Assembly: GCA_021604865.1 (NCBI GenBank)
Contig: BQJU01000016.1
Span: forward strand, 62,001-126,000
DNA: 64,000 nucleotides
DNA from: Saprospiraceae bacterium
GTDB lineage: Bacteria; Bacteroidota; Bacteroidia; Chitinophagales; Saprospiraceae
Direction: 5' to 3'
Part shown: positions 54,167 to 62,807 of the stretch, in pieces
Position numbering within the stretch: the first letter of the stretch is position 1
How the letters are laid out: every line of letters starts with the position of its first letter
Program-made: the position numbers and the translations under genes
Notes under the pieces: generated by a model
The model's input: the letters and a program-made list of their open reading frames with translations, nothing else
Told to the model about the DNA's origin: nothing
Database searches by the model: none

Positions 54167-54853
54167 ATGAGTGAAATTAGAGATTCATCAAAACTACTCG
54201 GAATTGTCATCGGATTGCTGAGTTTGTTCCTGCTGTTGCGGTTACTTCCACTGATGAAGTTTCTTTGGTTGCCCATTACTATTGTCGTTTTTTTATTCCT
54301 GGTATGGTGGGTATATCGGTATTGGCAACTGCGTAAGGCCCGCCAGTTGTTTGATAAAACTACAGAAGGGCAAATTCGCAAACGACTGAAATATAGCCAA
54401 ATACAGCTACAGCGCAACCAGGAAGCTATTAAGGAAATAGAAGTCAATTTAAAAGACCTGGAAGAAAAACTGGCCAATGATCGAGACCTTATTCCCAAAA
54501 ATCAGGCAGAAAGTGAAAGGATAGTTGCCGGGTTTCGATCGGAGCTAAAACTGCGTTATACCCGTACAGCGTTTTTTCAAACCTGTATCCGTAAACTCAA
54601 CCGACTTTTAAAAAATCACGAATGGTCGCGTCAATTGGCTGAAAAACAAAAAGAATTAAAAGCCTTACGGGAAAATAATTACGAAGAATTAGCCCAAATG
54701 GAGGAATTGCGCAGTGAGGTAGAAATGGACGTTTTATACCTCGATACCATAGAACAGCTTTCCCGGCGTATGGAGGCTACCACAAGCTTTGATGATGCCG
54801 ACCACCTGCGACGGGAGTTGGAAAAAATGACCCAAGAGTTGGATGAATTGTGA
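54167..54853 (+). CDS. Hypothetical membrane protein with long coiled coil
   Basis: 228 aa, family not recognised. Two close membrane helices at about 10-50 (LLGIVIGLLSLFLLLRLLPLM; LWLPITIVVFLFLVWWVYRYW) are followed by a charged helical tail with heptad patterns to the C-terminus (IQLQRNQEAIKEIEVNLKDLEEKL... LRRELEKMTQELDEL). Likely a membrane-tethered scaffold. The next gene begins 15 bp downstream. The ATG at 54167 is almost at the predicted transcription start. Confidence 0.7.
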   Translation: MSEIRDSSKLLGIVIGLLSLFLLLRLLPLMKFLWLPITIVVFLFLVWWVYRYWQLRKARQLFDKTTEGQIRKRLKYSQIQLQRNQEAIKEIEVNLKDLEEKLANDRDLIPKNQAESERIVAGFRSELKLRYTRTAFFQTCIRKLNRLLKNHEWSRQLAEKQKELKALRENNYEELAQMEELRSEVEMDVLYLDTIEQLSRRMEATTSFDDADHLRRELEKMTQELDEL

Positions 54854-54868
54854 TTTTATGACTTTCAA

Positions 54869-55819
54869 ATGTTTCAAATCCTGCTTGTGAACCCTTCCAC
54901 ATCAAAGCCAATTTTTTTTCTGCTTCTGTTATCTGCCATCTTTTTATTGGCATCCTGCCAGTCGACACCACCAGACCAGCGCACCTATCTGGTTTTAGGA
55001 CACCCTTACAATTGGAAGGTCGGCAATCGCCTGGACCCACGCCTGGAAAAACTGGATTATAAACAATTTGATCAGGTCTGGCTAGGTGGGGATGTTTGTG
55101 GCCAATTGACCCAATCTCCTGCTACGCTCGACTATTTGGATAGCCTGCTGGATCTGGGCTCGGGAAAGGTGCATTGGACCCTGGGCAATCACGATGTCAA
55201 ATACGGCAATACCCAATACATCACCAATAAAACAGGACACCCCACCTTTTACACAAGCTGGGAAGATGGCATCTGCCTGCTGGTACTCAATACCAATCTA
55301 TTTTGGCTGAATCCCTGGGATGCTCCTCTGGAAAATTGTACCGAAAAACAAGCCCAGGTCGATTTAATGCGTCAGGTAACCGATACCATTCAGCAGGCTT
55401 CTCATTTGGTCATTTTTCATCACCATGCCTTATTAAATGAGCTGAAACTCGACTCGGCGGGCCAATTGATTAAGGTATTTAATGTCAACCCCGCAAGTGT
55501 TCAGATGAGTTGCGATTCTACTTCCTCTTTGACAGAATGGCTGTATCCTCGACTAGAAGCTATACAAAAACGAGGGGTACAGGTTGTTCTTATCGGTGGA
55601 GATTTGGGCATGCGCGCCAAAAGCTTTGAATACACTACACCTGAAGGTATTACCCTGTTAGGTACTGGAATCAACAATAGCCTGGACGCCTCAAATCCAC
55701 CGGACTATGTCACTAATTTTGATCCGGATCAGGTTTTAATATTACATCACCAACCGGATGCGCGAAAATTATCCTGGGAGTTTGTATTTTTGGATAGTTT
55801 AGGGGCCAGCGAAGAATAA
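54869..55819 (+). CDS. Metallophosphoesterase, predicted lipoprotein
   Basis: 316 aa. Lipobox ending at Cys30 (IFLLASC). Calcineurin-like motifs in order: GHPYN (replacing DxH), GGD (VWLGGDVCG), GNHD (WTLGNHDVKYGN), the His pair FHHHALLN, and GGDLGMRAK. The replaced first Asp may alter the metal site. The final codons (GASEE, stop at 55817-55819) are encoded by the left arm of a MITE-like element, so the original C-terminus may have been changed by its insertion. The position of the frame suggests the gene stays functional. Confidence 0.8.
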   Translation: MFQILLVNPSTSKPIFFLLLLSAIFLLASCQSTPPDQRTYLVLGHPYNWKVGNRLDPRLEKLDYKQFDQVWLGGDVCGQLTQSPATLDYLDSLLDLGSGKVHWTLGNHDVKYGNTQYITNKTGHPTFYTSWEDGICLLVLNTNLFWLNPWDAPLENCTEKQAQVDLMRQVTDTIQQASHLVIFHHHALLNELKLDSAGQLIKVFNVNPASVQMSCDSTSSLTEWLYPRLEAIQKRGVQVVLIGGDLGMRAKSFEYTTPEGITLLGTGINNSLDASNPPDYVTNFDPDQVLILHHQPDARKLSWEFVFLDSLGASEE

Positions 55820-55994
55820 GTTGTCTGTTTCAGGCGAGCTATTTTGTCACCAACCTAGGCGTGCGCTGCGCGCTGAAGTGCTATGTCATGTAAGCGAAAA
55901 CCGCGCTTGGCCACTACTAAGCAAGGATTTTAGCAACAACGGCTGATGGAAAAAGAACCATATCAAATAGGTAAGTTATTCTTAGCTGACCCCG
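55801..55994. mobile_element. MITE-like inverted-repeat element, copy 2
   Basis: 194 bp. Begins AGGGGCCAGCGAAGAATAAG and ends CTTAGCTGACCCCG; inverted arms of about 54 bp reach TTTTGTCACCAACC / GGCTGATGGAAAAA. It matches copy 1 (24156-24324) over most of its length, with an extra stretch of about 30 bp near 55860-55893. It supplies the stop codon of the preceding metallophosphoesterase gene. Confidence 0.75.
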
Positions 55995-56067
55995 TAGATT
56001 AGAAAAAGAATAAAAGTGAAAAATTTTACCTTACTTTTCACTTTCATTTTTGACAAAACCTAAAAAC

Positions 56068-57021
56068 ATGCACATTAACCTGATCGGCTGCGGTGTTTCG
56101 GGGCTGACAACGGCCCTGGTTTTGCAAGAAGAAGGCCATACTGTTTGTATTTATGCTGAAAAAATGCCTCAGGCCACCACTTCAGCCGTTGCGGCAGCCA
56201 TCTGGTTTCCCTTTTCAGTACAGCCCAGAGAAAAAGCCAACCAATGGAGCTACGAAAGCTTTTTGGTGTTTCAGGAAATGGTGCGCCATGAACCCAGCGC
56301 TGGTGTTTCCATGATTGATTTCTTGGTAGTAGTGGAAAATGAAGCAGATGCGTGGTGGCAACCTGCTTTTGCTCCGGGAACAATCCGACCGGCACGCCCG
56401 GAGGAAATGCCACTACAGGCCGGCCTTGGTTTTATGACCCATGTTCCTTTGGTGGAAAGTCCGGTTTATCTGGATTATTTGTTACAGCGGTTTTGGGAGC
56501 AGGGTGGAAAAATTGTTGAAGAGAAAGTGAAGCATCCGGCTTCTTTATTACGGAAGAGCGATTTTGTGGTCAATTGTGCCGGTCTTGGTGCTCGTGAACT
56601 GGTGGGGGATACCGGCATGTACGCTATCCGGGGACAGGTGGTCAAAGTGGCTCCAAGACCACAAACGCGGGCCTTGGTAGTAGAATTTACCATCGGACCA
56701 GTACCAGGAGATATCGCCTATATTTTGCCTCGCCGTGATTGTATCGTATTGGGTGGTACGGCTTATCGCTTAGATGAAAACATGATTGCAGACCCCGTTC
56801 AGACCCAGTCCATCCTGGAAAGGTGTGCCGACTTGGTCCCTGAGGTGAGCCATTTACCCGTAATAGAATCCGTAGTAGGTCTACGACCCGGTAGAGATTG
56901 TATCCGATTGGAAAAGGAACTGAATCTGAACTTGATTCACAATTATGGACATGGTGGCGGTGGATATACTGTTTCCTGGGGCTGTGCCCGGGAAGTCGCC
57001 CGATTGGTTGCTCAGTCGTAG
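56068..57021 (+). CDS. FAD-dependent D-amino acid oxidase-like protein
   Basis: 317 aa from the ATG at 56068. Rossmann FAD motif MHINLIGCGVSGLTTALVL, then AVAAAIWFPF, NCAGLGARELVGD, the middle motif YAIRGQVVKV, YILPRRDCIVLGGTA, and the C-terminal VGLRPGRDCIRLE and GHGGGGYTVSWG that place it in the DAO/DASPO family. It oxidises a D-amino acid to the keto acid with H2O2; which amino acid cannot be read from the sequence. Confidence 0.9.
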   Translation: MHINLIGCGVSGLTTALVLQEEGHTVCIYAEKMPQATTSAVAAAIWFPFSVQPREKANQWSYESFLVFQEMVRHEPSAGVSMIDFLVVVENEADAWWQPAFAPGTIRPARPEEMPLQAGLGFMTHVPLVESPVYLDYLLQRFWEQGGKIVEEKVKHPASLLRKSDFVVNCAGLGARELVGDTGMYAIRGQVVKVAPRPQTRALVVEFTIGPVPGDIAYILPRRDCIVLGGTAYRLDENMIADPVQTQSILERCADLVPEVSHLPVIESVVGLRPGRDCIRLEKELNLNLIHNYGHGGGGYTVSWGCAREVARLVAQS

Positions 57022-57054
57022 GTGCCAAAACGGTATTGCTGGCCTACGATTGCC

Positions 57055-57243
57055 ATGAAGAAAAGCTGGCTTACAGCGCTTTTGGGTCAACCAAATGAAT
57101 TTGGTTGGTACGAAGCACTCGTACCGGCCAAAATTTTTTGCCCGCTTCTTTTAGTAGGTGAGACAGGCGCGAAGGTTACGATGAAAAAAAGCTGGCTTTC
57201 AGCGCTTTTAGGACAACCAAATGAATTTGGTTGGTACGAAGCG
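57055..57243 (+). repeat. Duplicated 63-bp unit, possibly a micro-ORF
   Basis: Two 63-bp copies at 57055-57117 and 57181-57243, spaced 126 bp and in the same frame. Each encodes a 21-residue peptide starting MKKSWL and ending FGWYEA. The copies differ at five bases: four are silent third-position changes and one is Thr/Ser. Each copy also holds a dyad AACCAAAT-GA-ATTTGGTT. It lies between the DAO gene and the convergent thioredoxin gene; an open frame runs from 57055 to 57312 into the antisense of that gene. Confidence 0.7.
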
Positions 57244-57789
57244 TTACCGATAATTCTTCACATAATCCTTGTAAGTAAACCGCTTGTAGTGTTCTTCCCC
57301 GACAAATTTTAATTCTTTGATAATTACTTCGGCATCTTTGTAGCCGGGAGAGATGGTAATCCGGTCTTGATTTTCGTCGAGATATACAAAGGAGGGATAA
57401 CCCAGTTTACCTTCTAATAAAGAATAAGCCAACTCATGCACACCACGACGGCCTTCTTCTGCAACATATTTGAGTTTATGTCCTTTATACTTGATTTCTC
57501 CTTTTTGTTCGGCATCCAGTTTGACAGGATAAAAATGTTCATTTACATAAGCCACAACTTCGGGGTTAGTGAAGGTCATTTTGTCCATTTTCTTACACCA
57601 ACCACACCATTCCGTATAAATGTCGATGAACATCTTTTTGGGATTCTTTTTGCTGAGCAAAACCGCTTCTTCAAAACTCATCCACTTGATTGTTTCCTTT
57701 TCAGGGGCTTTTTCATGGGGAAAATCAAACGAAAAAAATCCAATAGCCAACAATAATAATAGGCTACTTATTACAACTTTTCTCATCAT
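57244..57789 (-). CDS. Secreted thioredoxin-like protein (CGWC)
   Basis: 181 aa; signal peptide MMRKVVISSLLLLLAIGFFSF (the second ATG is an equal start). The active site is FIDIYTEWCGWCKKMDKMTF, and the cis-Pro lies in LGYPSFVYLD. It fits the thioredoxin_7/DUF255-type periplasmic thiol reductases. Its stop lies one base from the second copy of the 63-bp repeat, whose dyad may help end the transcript. Confidence 0.88.
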   Translation of the reverse strand: MMRKVVISSLLLLLAIGFFSFDFPHEKAPEKETIKWMSFEEAVLLSKKNPKKMFIDIYTEWCGWCKKMDKMTFTNPEVVAYVNEHFYPVKLDAEQKGEIKYKGHKLKYVAEEGRRGVHELAYSLLEGKLGYPSFVYLDENQDRITISPGYKDAEVIIKELKFVGEEHYKRFTYKDYVKNYR

Positions 57790-57821
57790 TTCTTCTTTTT
57801 AGTTTTTGAGATAAAGGATTT

Positions 57822-57897
57822 AGAGCATGTTTAGAGGCGAACCCTTTGGCTACAAAGGATTTTTTTTGATGATACATCGTTACTCCAAACAAGCTCT
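57822..57897. repeat. Intergenic palindrome family member between divergent genes
   Basis: Outer arms AGAGCATGTTTAGAG (57822-57836) and CTCCAAACAAGCTCT (57883-57897) pair at 13 of 15 positions; an inner CCTTT..AAAGG hairpin lies at 57844-57859. Unlike the copies at 26642 and 30391 it lies upstream of both neighbouring genes, so it cannot be a simple terminator. Confidence 0.6.
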
Positions 57898-58033
57898 TAT
57901 GCCCAAAGGCACTAGGGAAAAACATCATTTAAATGTTATTGTTTAATTTACCCATGCGCTTACGCAAAGATAATCCTAATCCTTCTTAAAAATAAAGTAC
58001 TTGAATTGATTAAGTTATTTTTAACGAATATCT

Positions 58034-58609
58034 ATGAAAAAATTAATACTCGCACTAGGCGGATCAAGTGGCTCCATTTATGCAAAAGTATTATTTGACC
58101 GCTTGGTTGAGTTGCGTGACCAATGGGAAAAAGTAGGGGTGGTGATGAGTGATAATGCACGGTTCAACTGGAAATATGAGCTAGGGCAGGAAAATTACCT
58201 GGATTATCCCTTTGATTTTTATGGAAAGTCGGACTTCATGGCCCCCTTTGCCTCCGGGTCGGCCCGTTATGGATGTATGATTGTCTGTCCTTGTTCTATG
58301 GGGTTGTTGGGACGCATAGCCCACGGTTTATCCAGCGACTTGACCACCCGGGCCGCTGATGTTATCCTAAAAGAACGTCGCCGTTTAATCCTGGTGCCTA
58401 GAGATACACCCTATAGTTTGATCCACATTAATAATATGAAAGTGATCACGGAGGCAGGAGGAATTATCTGTCCTGCTTGTCCTTCGTTTTATAGCAAACC
58501 CACTGATTTCGAGTCACTTGCAGCTACGGTTGTTGACCGAATACTCGACCTGGCTGGCTTTGAACTTTCAACCTATAGATGGAATGAAACGGAAGAGGGG
58601 GAGTCCTAA
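58034..58609 (+). CDS. ubiX: Flavin prenyltransferase UbiX
   Basis: 191 aa, normal length. LILALGGSSGSIYAKVLFDRL at the N-terminus, CPCSMGLLGRIAHGLSSDLTTRAADVILKERRRLILVPRDTPYS in the middle, and CPSFYSKP near the end are the UbiX/Pad1 hallmarks for FMN and dimethylallyl phosphate binding. It makes prenylated FMN for UbiD-type decarboxylases; no ubiD is in the window. Confidence 0.93.
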   Translation: MKKLILALGGSSGSIYAKVLFDRLVELRDQWEKVGVVMSDNARFNWKYELGQENYLDYPFDFYGKSDFMAPFASGSARYGCMIVCPCSMGLLGRIAHGLSSDLTTRAADVILKERRRLILVPRDTPYSLIHINNMKVITEAGGIICPACPSFYSKPTDFESLAATVVDRILDLAGFELSTYRWNETEEGES

Positions 58610-58636
58610 TTATATATGATTCTACAATTGGTTAGA

Positions 58637-58668
58637 TTTGGTTAACCGACCAAAATATCAGACCTTTG
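58637..58668 (+). promoter_or_regulatory. Predicted FKBP gene promoter
   Basis: TTTG at 58637-58640, 20 bp, then GACCTTTG (7 of 8 positions of TAnnTTTG counting the free bases) at 58661-58668. The ATG is at 58697. The -7 box overlaps a small GACC-TTTGC-GGTC dyad. Confidence 0.4.
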
Positions 58669-58696
58669 CGGTCATTTTTTATTTACCCGTTAAGTT

Positions 58697-59350
58697 ATGA
58701 AAATGAAATTAGCTTGGCTAGCCCTTATTGTGGCAGCCCTTTTTAATTCTTTAAAAGCTCAAGAAATGGATTCATTAAGTTACAGTGTGGGCGTCCTGAT
58801 GGCCCAGAGTTTGAAACAACAGGGCCTGGAAAAGGTGGATGCATCCGCTTTGGCAAAGGGCATTGAGGACGTGTTGAACGGCAATCCGTTGACAATTGAT
58901 CTCCCCCAGGCAAACCAGCAAGTGCAACATCACATGCAAGGGCAACGTGAAAAGGAATTTGCTGCCAATGTTGCAGAAGGTAAGGCTTTTCTTGCTGAAA
59001 ATGCTAAAAGACCAGAAGTTACAACAACTGAAAGTGGCTTGCAATATGAAGTTATGGTTGCCGGTGACGGCCCATTGCCACAGGCAACAGATAAAGTTAC
59101 CGTTCATTATCATGGTAGTCTGCTAGATGGAACCGTTTTTGATAGCTCAGTAGAGCGTGGAGAACCTGCTACCTTTGGCGTAACACAGGTTATTCAGGGT
59201 TGGGTAGAGGCTTTGCAGTTAATGCCTCTTGGATCAAAATGGAAATTGTTTATTCCTTCTGATCTGGCATACGGAGAGCGTGGTGCCGGTCAAAAGATAG
59301 GTCCATTTTCTACCTTAATCTTTGAAGTGGAATTGTTGAAGATTAACTAA
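58697..59350 (+). CDS. FKBP-type peptidyl-prolyl isomerase, periplasmic
   Basis: 217 aa. Signal peptide (MKMKLAWLALIVAALFNSLKA), an FKBP_N dimerisation helix region (about 25-105: SYSVGVLMAQSLKQQGLEKVDASALAKGIEDVL), then the FKBP catalytic domain (VHYHGSLLDGTVFDSSVERGEPATFGVTQVIQGWVEAL; IPSDLAYGERGAG; FEVELLKI). It catalyses prolyl isomerisation and chaperones exported proteins, as FkpA/Mip do. Confidence 0.95.
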   Translation: MKMKLAWLALIVAALFNSLKAQEMDSLSYSVGVLMAQSLKQQGLEKVDASALAKGIEDVLNGNPLTIDLPQANQQVQHHMQGQREKEFAANVAEGKAFLAENAKRPEVTTTESGLQYEVMVAGDGPLPQATDKVTVHYHGSLLDGTVFDSSVERGEPATFGVTQVIQGWVEALQLMPLGSKWKLFIPSDLAYGERGAGQKIGPFSTLIFEVELLKIN

Positions 59351-59436
59351 AAGCGTGTTTGGATTTTCATGCTGAAGTCGAAAATCTGCCATTTGCAGAC
59401 CAGTAATGGAATTCCCAATAGGCTCTAGCTTCTCAG

Positions 59437-59477
59437 GCAACGGACGGTTGCTGGACATTTTCACTGCCGTCTGTTGC
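59437..59477. terminator. Inverted repeat between convergent genes
   Basis: GCAACGGACGG (59437-59447) pairs with CCGTCTGTTGC (59467-59477) at 10 of 11 positions. It lies between the FKBP gene (plus) and the small minus-strand gene 59507-59731 and could end both transcripts. A CATGTTTGGA-like word (GCGTGTTTGGA, about 59353) precedes it. Confidence 0.5.
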
Positions 59478-59506
59478 TTCTCTTTGACCAAACTCCTGGG
59501 AAGCGC

Positions 59507-59731
59507 TCAATTTATAGTAATTTTTATCTGATCTGTTTTTTTCTTCCTCTCTCTATGGCAGGGATGGTCCTGTAACTGTAGCGTTGGCAAGGCCAAACGA
59601 GGAATGGTGTTCATTTCCATTAATCCAGCTTGTTCAATAACGCTCTGTTGGTGTTGAATATGACCAATACTTATTCCCAATAAAAAGCTTAGCGAGCCAA
59701 TAGCAATCAAGGCAATTTTGAAATTTTTCAT
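59507..59731 (-). CDS. Small hypothetical membrane or secreted protein
   Basis: 74 aa from the ATG at 59731 (MKNFKIALIAIGSLSFLLGISIG), one N-terminal hydrophobic segment, then a short polar tail. No family recognised. The open frame extends 16 codons upstream, but the ATG before the hydrophobic segment is the better start. It is uncertain that it is expressed. Confidence 0.5.
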   Translation of the reverse strand: MKNFKIALIAIGSLSFLLGISIGHIQHQQSVIEQAGLMEMNTIPRLALPTLQLQDHPCHRERKKKTDQIKITIN

Positions 59732-59851
59732 GGGTATGGTTTTTGGAAAATTAATGACCTTCAATTTAAATCTTCCCATCTAAAAAGGCAATTTTGCAAC
59801 AGATTTTAATTTAGGTTTAACAAGTCATTAATTTTTGACAAATTACCAGCT

Positions 59852-60532
59852 ATGCGTATCGACATTCTTTCCGTCCAACCTGAGTTATTACATAGCCCAT
59901 TGCAGCATTCCATAATGAAGCGGGCTCAGGATAAAGGCCTGTTGGAAGTACAAGTGCATAACCTGAAGGAATATGGGTTGGGCAAACACAATCAGGTAGA
60001 TGATTATCAGTTTGGTGGAGGCGCTGGCATGGTAATGATGATCGAACCCCTAACAGCATGTATAGAAGCCCTACAGGCAATACGGCAGTATGATGAAATC
60101 ATCTATATGACGCCCGACGGAGCGACACTCAACCAGGGAACCTGCAACCAGCTCTCGATGAAAGAAAACCTGATGATCCTTTGCGGTCACTATAAAGGCA
60201 TAGATGAGCGTATCCGCGAGCATTTTATCACTCGCGAAATCTCAATCGGCGATTTTGTACTTTCTGGCGGTGAACTACCTGCTGCGGTATTAGTGGACGC
60301 CATTGGTCGTTTATTACCCGGCGTGCTCAATGATGAAACTTCTGCCCTTTTTGATTCTTTTCAGGACAATCTACTAGCTCCACCTGTCTATACCCGCCCT
60401 GCCGAATTTCGCGGGTGGAAAGTTCCTGATATTCTCCTTTCTGGAAATTTTCCTGCTATTGAAGCCTGGCGTTACAAACAAGCCCTGGACCGAACCCGCA
60501 AGCGTCGTCCCGATCTATTGGAAGAGGAATGA
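59852..60532 (+). CDS. trmD: tRNA (guanine(37)-N1)-methyltransferase TrmD
   Basis: 226 aa. SPOUT methyltransferase with [13 protein letters not shown], the conserved [17 protein letters not shown], the knot region [16 protein letters not shown] and [23 protein letters not shown], and the C-terminal [22 protein letters not shown]. It methylates G37 of tRNAs from S-adenosylmethionine and prevents frameshifting. It is not flanked by rpsP/rimM/rplS here, the order found in many other bacteria. Confidence 0.97.
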   Translation: MRIDILSVQPELLHSPLQHSIMKRAQDKGLLEVQVHNLKEYGLGKHNQVDDYQFGGGAGMVMMIEPLTACIEALQAIRQYDEIIYMTPDGATLNQGTCNQLSMKENLMILCGHYKGIDERIREHFITREISIGDFVLSGGELPAAVLVDAIGRLLPGVLNDETSALFDSFQDNLLAPPVYTRPAEFRGWKVPDILLSGNFPAIEAWRYKQALDRTRKRRPDLLEEE

Positions 60533-60567
60533 TGCTGTTGCTTGCCTATTCAAAATCAACAGACGAC

Positions 60568-62142
60568 CTAGCGGCCCTTGACTACTTTTCCACTTGCCAC
60601 CCTACCTTCTTGATCAACCAACGTATAGGTGTAAATGCCAGCAGGAAGCTGCTCACCAAAAGGGATTTCTTCCGGTAGTGTTAAGTGGTTTTTTTGATAA
60701 ACCAGCCTTCCACTTTCATCAAAAAGGGATAAAGTCAGCAATCCGGATAGTTCGCCATGGAGCTGGAGGCTTTCGCCAAATGGATTGGGAAACAAATGAA
60801 CATCATGGTTGGAAAGGCTAGTCGTGCTGCTACTAATCGGCACCAATGCTATTTGAAATTGTAACTGATCACCAGCATGCAAACTAAATGAGATTTCCTG
60901 AGAAATATAACCCATTGCGGAAATTGTCAGATTAAAATCACCGGGCAATGCTCCGGAGCTAAACTTGCCTTCCAAATCGGGAATGAGATTTTGGCCAATT
61001 GGATTTACTGCTATGTTAGCACTGAGAATGGGCAATTCTGTAACAGCATCCGTCACCTCTCCATAAAAGCGCCCAGCACGTTCGCCATTGAAGGTCCACA
61101 CATAGAGCCCATCTTCCCGGTTACCACCCACAATTTTGCCGGAAGGCAGATACGGACAGGCCGACCATAACCCATGAAACCCGCCACTTGCATCAGCCCA
61201 GGTATCATAATAGCCTACCTCAACAGGTACCTCCGGATCGCTAATGTCGACAACCCTTAATCCTTCTGTATTGTGGGATATAAAGGCAAAATCACCAACG
61301 ATATATGGATTGTGTACCAAACTGGCCAAATTGGCGGTGTATTGAGCTACTTCATAAGGATTTTCCAGGTCTTCGATATTAAAAACCCGTGCGGGCAAAC
61401 CATCCTGTTCGGGCGCAACAAAGAGGTAATGCCCATCTTCAGTCATTGAGGAACTGTGTACGCTCCCTCCGGGCACCAAAATTTGCGAAAGCAAAACAGG
61501 GGTTGACTTGTCGGAAATATCAACAATATCAATGGTACTTTCGTAAAATGCCGCCCCAAAGAGTATATCTCCCCGCACATGGCAATCGTGGATGTAGTAT
61601 CCGGGATCGTAGTACCCAATTTCCTGCGGACTGGCAGGAATGGAGACGTCCATAATACGAACGCCATCGTTAGGCCCTGTACCACAGACATATACGTAGG
61701 GTGCCTCTGAAAAAATATCCCTCTGTATGATATGACCTTTGGTGAATGTTTCGGTATAAGTAGTTACCAAAGAAGCGGAGTTAGGTAGATTGGTCAGACT
61801 AATGACCTGCATGCCGTGATTATTCCCCTGAACATCAGTAGCCACATAAGCATGGTCTCCTACCACCGTGATTTCTCGCCAATTGGTTTGTGGGCCGGCA
61901 ATGAAGCCCACTTCGGTAACACTTTCATTGTCATTGATTTGGTAAATAGCCGTTCCAGTTTGGGCACCCAATAGCGCATACTCCTGTCCTTCACCATCCA
62001 CATATACCCAACTACCCGAATAGCGAACATCACCCCGGTTAAACTGGGCATAAAGCGCCACATTTAAAGCATCCTGAGCAGTTGAGAAGCCAGCAAAAAG
62101 CAGTACAAAAACAAGCGCGAAGAAGGTTTTTCCTAAAGACAT
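60568..62142 (-). CDS. Choice-of-anchor B family protein with T9SS domain
   Basis: 524 aa. Signal peptide MSLGKTFFALVFVLLFAGFSTA. The body is a propeller of LVIVD-type repeats (GMQVISLTN, VRIMDVSIPASPQEIGYYD, IDIVDISDKSTPVLLSQI, LRVVDISDPEVPVEVGYYDTW). A carboxypeptidase-regulatory-like beta domain follows at about 365-430 (GRFYGEVTDAVTELPILSANI). The C-terminus (LFPNPFGESLQL, ending SGKVVKGR) is a T9SS sorting domain. Surface or secreted; function unknown. Confidence 0.85.
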   Translation of the reverse strand: MSLGKTFFALVFVLLFAGFSTAQDALNVALYAQFNRGDVRYSGSWVYVDGEGQEYALLGAQTGTAIYQINDNESVTEVGFIAGPQTNWREITVVGDHAYVATDVQGNNHGMQVISLTNLPNSASLVTTYTETFTKGHIIQRDIFSEAPYVYVCGTGPNDGVRIMDVSIPASPQEIGYYDPGYYIHDCHVRGDILFGAAFYESTIDIVDISDKSTPVLLSQILVPGGSVHSSSMTEDGHYLFVAPEQDGLPARVFNIEDLENPYEVAQYTANLASLVHNPYIVGDFAFISHNTEGLRVVDISDPEVPVEVGYYDTWADASGGFHGLWSACPYLPSGKIVGGNREDGLYVWTFNGERAGRFYGEVTDAVTELPILSANIAVNPIGQNLIPDLEGKFSSGALPGDFNLTISAMGYISQEISFSLHAGDQLQFQIALVPISSSTTSLSNHDVHLFPNPFGESLQLHGELSGLLTLSLFDESGRLVYQKNHLTLPEEIPFGEQLPAGIYTYTLVDQEGRVASGKVVKGR

Positions 62143-62204
62143 ATTTTTTGGTTAAAACTACATGATTTATTATAACTCGAAACAAGCACTCAACGAAGTT
62201 GGCC

Positions 62205-62693
62205 TCATTCCTGTTTTTTCATTCCTGCAAGCAGCTTATACATCCCCCCATCCTTAGAAATCAAAGCGCCCTGTTCCAACAATTTAAACAACTCCATTTC
62301 TCGCTCCTCCCGGTAGGTTCTCTCTGCCCGATACATCTTTAGTTTTGCTCCTGAGCGCTTTACGATTTGCATCATTTGCTCCGGACTTTCATTGCGCGTC
62401 AGGTCGAGCGGGGTCTCTCCTTCTACTAATAGGCCTAACATGCTGATTTTGTCTTTTTCACAATAGAATGTTCGGATATCCTTAGGTGTTTTAAGTTCCA
62501 GATATTCGACAGCTTGAAGGGTTCTTTCAAAGATAAGGTCACTGAATACCTCTATGTGGGCTTCTGCTTGTTCAGGTTTTTCCTTTTTCATTTTTTCCCA
62601 ATCGCTGCCCGGGATGGTATTGGTAGCGAGGTATTTTACAAAATCCTGTTCAAGTTCCTGTAACTCATTGAGGTGCAGTCGGCGATATTTCAT
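62205..62693 (-). CDS. DUF6495-like hypothetical protein
   Basis: 162 aa, soluble and charged. The N-terminus MKYRRLHLNELQELEQDFVKYLATNTI, then WEKMKKEKPEQAEAHIEVFSDLIFERTL, resembles the Bacteroidota-specific DUF6495 family. No catalytic motif seen. It is divergent from terC. Confidence 0.65.
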   Translation of the reverse strand: MKYRRLHLNELQELEQDFVKYLATNTIPGSDWEKMKKEKPEQAEAHIEVFSDLIFERTLQAVEYLELKTPKDIRTFYCEKDKISMLGLLVEGETPLDLTRNESPEQMMQIVKRSGAKLKMYRAERTYREEREMELFKLLEQGALISKDGGMYKLLAGMKKQE

Positions 62694-62774
62694 GACAAAT
62701 TATAATTTTGAATTCTTTTTGCGGCAAAGTTAAAGCTTGTAAATGGTTTCCCACCTTGAAAGGCTTTTTTTTCG

Positions 62775-62782
62775 TAAAATTG
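62775..62782 (+). promoter_or_regulatory. -7 promoter box TAAAATTG before terC
   Basis: Near match to TAnnTTTG (one mismatch), 25 bp before the ATG at 62808, in the divergent gap with the DUF6495-like gene. Confidence 0.4.
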
Positions 62783-62807
62783 CACCCGAATCAAAAAACT
62801 AAGCGGT

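Noticed and set aside
57055-57312. Single gene across both 63-bp repeat copies
   Set aside because: The frame after the second copy is antisense to the thioredoxin gene and shows no independent support; kept as a repeat rather than a CDS.
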